From Mariprofundaceae bacterium (lineage in GTDB: Bacteria > Pseudomonadota > Zetaproteobacteria > Mariprofundales > Mariprofundaceae), in contig JAUZQT010000180.1 in assembly GCA_030950825.1 (NCBI GenBank), positions 1 through 5,994 of the forward strand: 5,994 nucleotides of DNA, given 5' to 3'. Position 1 is the stretch's first letter, and each line of letters starts with the position of its first letter. Both the position numbers and the translations under genes were made by a program. A model generated the notes under the pieces. That model did not search any database. It saw only the letters and a program-made list of their open reading frames with translations, and had not been told where the DNA came from. Shown one piece after another: positions 4,964 to 5,994 of this stretch.

Positions 4964-5010
4964 CTCGGATTTTTTCAATTCAAGGGCATCATAAAGTGCG
5001 GAGTATAGAC

Positions 5011-5718
5011 ATGAAAACAATTTTGAAGTATGAAGGCAAAGGTAAAGCCCTTTACAGTACGGAAACGGCGGGTGAACTTATCCAAATCTTCAAAGATGAT
5101 GCCACAGCCTTCGATGGAAAAAAACATGATGTTATTGCAGGAAAAGGCAAATTAAACTGCGCTATTTCATCTTACTTTTTTGAAGAATTGCACAAAGCAG
5201 GCATTCGCTCCCATTATATTCGTCGTGAAAATGATAATGAAATGCGCATTAGAGAATTAGCCATGATGCCTGTTGAAGTCGTTGTACGCAATGTGGCAGC
5301 TGGCTCTATTTGTAAACGCCTCGGCCTTGAGGAGGGCCGCACACTAAAGTGCCCGCTCACTGAATTGTTTTATAAAGATGATACTCTGGGTGATCCGATG
5401 ATCAACACCGAGCACTGTGAGTTATTTGGCTGGGCAAAAACCGATGATGTGCGTGCCATGCGCAAGCTAGCACGCCATGTGAACAAAATTATGTCGGATA
5501 TACTTGAAAAAGTCGGCATTCGTCTGATTGATTTCAAACTGGAATTTGGGTTGCTTGATGGTCATATTGTATTGGGTGATGAAGTAACACCCGATGGCTG
5601 TCGCTTGTGGGACATTGAAACAGGCCGCAAGCTGGATAAGGATGTATTTCGCCGCGATCTTGGGGGATTATCCGAAGTCTACCATGAAGTTGCCACACGT
5701 CTCGGCATCCAAATTTAG
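5011..5718 (+). CDS. purC: Phosphoribosylaminoimidazole-succinocarboxamide synthase (SAICAR synthetase)
   Basis: PurC joins aspartate to CAIR with ATP to give SAICAR in cytoplasmic de novo purine synthesis. The product has 235 residues, like E. coli PurC (237), and is a stand-alone enzyme. Visible motifs are the N-terminal YEGKGKALY (7-15) of the nucleotide-binding lobe, FDGKKHDVIAGKG (34-46), signature 1 LAMMPVEVVVRNVAAGS (83-99), signature 2 LIDFKLEFG (172-180), and DEVTPDGCRLWD (190-201), which is typical of the active site. ATG at 5011 is preferred: GGAG (5000-5003) lies 7 bases upstream and the protein then starts as the family does. The frame stays open to a TTG at 4936, but that stretch is the promoter region and has no family similarity. 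The gene diverges from rpsF across 205 bp and appears to be transcribed alone within this window. Confidence 0.97.
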   Translation: MKTILKYEGKGKALYSTETAGELIQIFKDDATAFDGKKHDVIAGKGKLNCAISSYFFEELHKAGIRSHYIRRENDNEMRIRELAMMPVEVVVRNVAAGSICKRLGLEEGRTLKCPLTELFYKDDTLGDPMINTEHCELFGWAKTDDVRAMRKLARHVNKIMSDILEKVGIRLIDFKLEFGLLDGHIVLGDEVTPDGCRLWDIETGRKLDKDVFRRDLGGLSEVYHEVATRLGIQI

Positions 5719-5783
5719 GCTTCCCTTTTAAGACGGGACAGTAAATAAAATCAATAGGTTACGTCATAGTTGAAAAGTACAGT

Positions 5784-5822
5784 CCCAGCACCATTTTTAA
5801 CCAAAATACTGGGTTATCTTTT
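5784..5822 (+). terminator. Possible purC terminator hairpin
   Basis: CCCAG (5784-5788) pairs with CTGGG (5809-5813), and inside it ATTTT (5793-5797) pairs with AAAAT (5803-5807) around a TAACC loop, with a small internal loop between the two stems. TTATCTTTT follows. It lies 66 bp after the purC stop. The interrupted stem makes it a weak intrinsic terminator candidate. A second, imperfect pair, GGGACAGTA (5735-5743) and TACAGTCCC (5778-5786), overlaps it and could be an alternative fold. Confidence 0.4.
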
Positions 5823-5829
5823 GGCTCTT

Positions 5830-5858
5830 TTGAATTTTAAGTGGGTAAGAATTATAAT
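5830..5858 (+). promoter_or_regulatory. Promoter-like sequence facing the right edge
   Basis: TTGAAT (5830-5835), a 17-bp spacer and a perfect -10 TATAAT (5853-5858) suggest a sigma70 promoter starting near 5865 and reading out of the window. The surrounding AT-rich DNA makes a chance match easy. No gene start is certain downstream: the ATGs near 5919, 5932 and 5939 run into stops within a few codons, and the ATG at 5960 is open only to the window edge. Confidence 0.35.
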
Positions 5859-5994
5859 TTTGACATCTTGTTAGAAATTAGGGTAATCATATCACAATTA
5901 GATATTCACCCAGTCACTATGCTCTTCTGATGTTAAAATGAGCTTCAAAATTGCCTAGAATGCTTGTTCTGCGGAGCCGCACGTCGCCCTTCCT
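5859..5994. other. Noncoding tail with no recognised gene
   Basis: After the promoter-like sequence, this stretch is AT-rich until about 5960 and has stops in every frame at short intervals. The last 30 or so bases turn GC-rich and contain the short palindrome TGCGGAGCCGCA (5972 region). I see no RNA gene, repeat copy or mobile-element end that I can name. The GC-rich edge may be the start of something beyond the window. Confidence 0.4.

Noticed and set aside
4936..5010. N-terminal extension of purC from the TTG at 4936
   Set aside because: It would cover the promoter region, adds 25 residues without family similarity, and ATG 5011 has a good Shine-Dalgarno at the right distance.
5860..5887. 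TTGACA at 5860-5865 as the -35 of another + strand promoter
   Set aside because: No acceptable -10 box lies 16-18 bp downstream; the TTGAAT/TATAAT pair just upstream is better.

Overview
The window reads as ordinary chromosomal DNA of a proteobacterium. This is inferred from a combined rpsF-priB-rpsR-(DUF2232)-rplI-dnaB block, a primosomal PriB-like protein between S6 and S18, sigma70-type promoter boxes and moderate GC content. I cannot fix the genus. The order combines an enterobacterial/betaproteobacterial trait (priB between rpsF and rpsR) with a Pseudomonas-like trait (a DUF2232 membrane protein before rplI, with dnaB following), so a gamma- or zetaproteobacterium-like lineage is possible but not proven.

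Layout. At the left edge (1-391, + strand) is the C-terminal part of an ABC-3 family (ZnuB/MntB-type) metal transporter permease. It converges on dnaB across a 117-bp gap (392-508) that holds a small hairpin built around a TTCGACAAGCTCAG repeat. From 4805 down to 509, six genes run on the minus strand in the order rpsF (S6), priB-like, rpsR (S18), DUF2232 membrane protein, rplI (L9), dnaB (replicative helicase). Up to rplI they are tightly packed: a 20-bp overlap, a 19-bp gap, a 47-bp gap and a 2-bp gap. A strong promoter (TTGACA, 17 bp, TATAGT) lies at 4914-4942. The roughly 100-nt leader behind it carries a 5' hairpin and a structure that looks like the S6:S18-binding autoregulatory motif. 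dnaB follows after a longer 166-bp gap containing a perfect 10-bp inverted repeat. Diverging from rpsF is purC (5011-5718, + strand), whose candidate promoter shares its -35 region with the rpsF promoter. The right end (5719-5994) has no convincing gene, but it has a possible purC terminator and an outward-facing promoter-like sequence.

How it fits together. The minus-strand block co-expresses small-subunit proteins S6 and S18 (direct partners on the 30S platform), large-subunit L9, a primosome accessory protein and the replicative helicase, linking ribosome production with replication restart and elongation. The most distinctive points are in the S6/S18 pair. S18 has a roughly 70-residue N-terminal extension made largely of five near-identical 8-residue repeats (RPAATGDR/RPAATADR) in front of a core with a putative Zn-binding CxxC...CxxH set. 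S6 has a roughly 47-residue strongly acidic C-terminal tail. No mobile element, CRISPR array, tRNA or rRNA gene was found, and I see no clear new multi-gene system. The novelty here is in decorated ribosomal proteins and RNA-level regulation.
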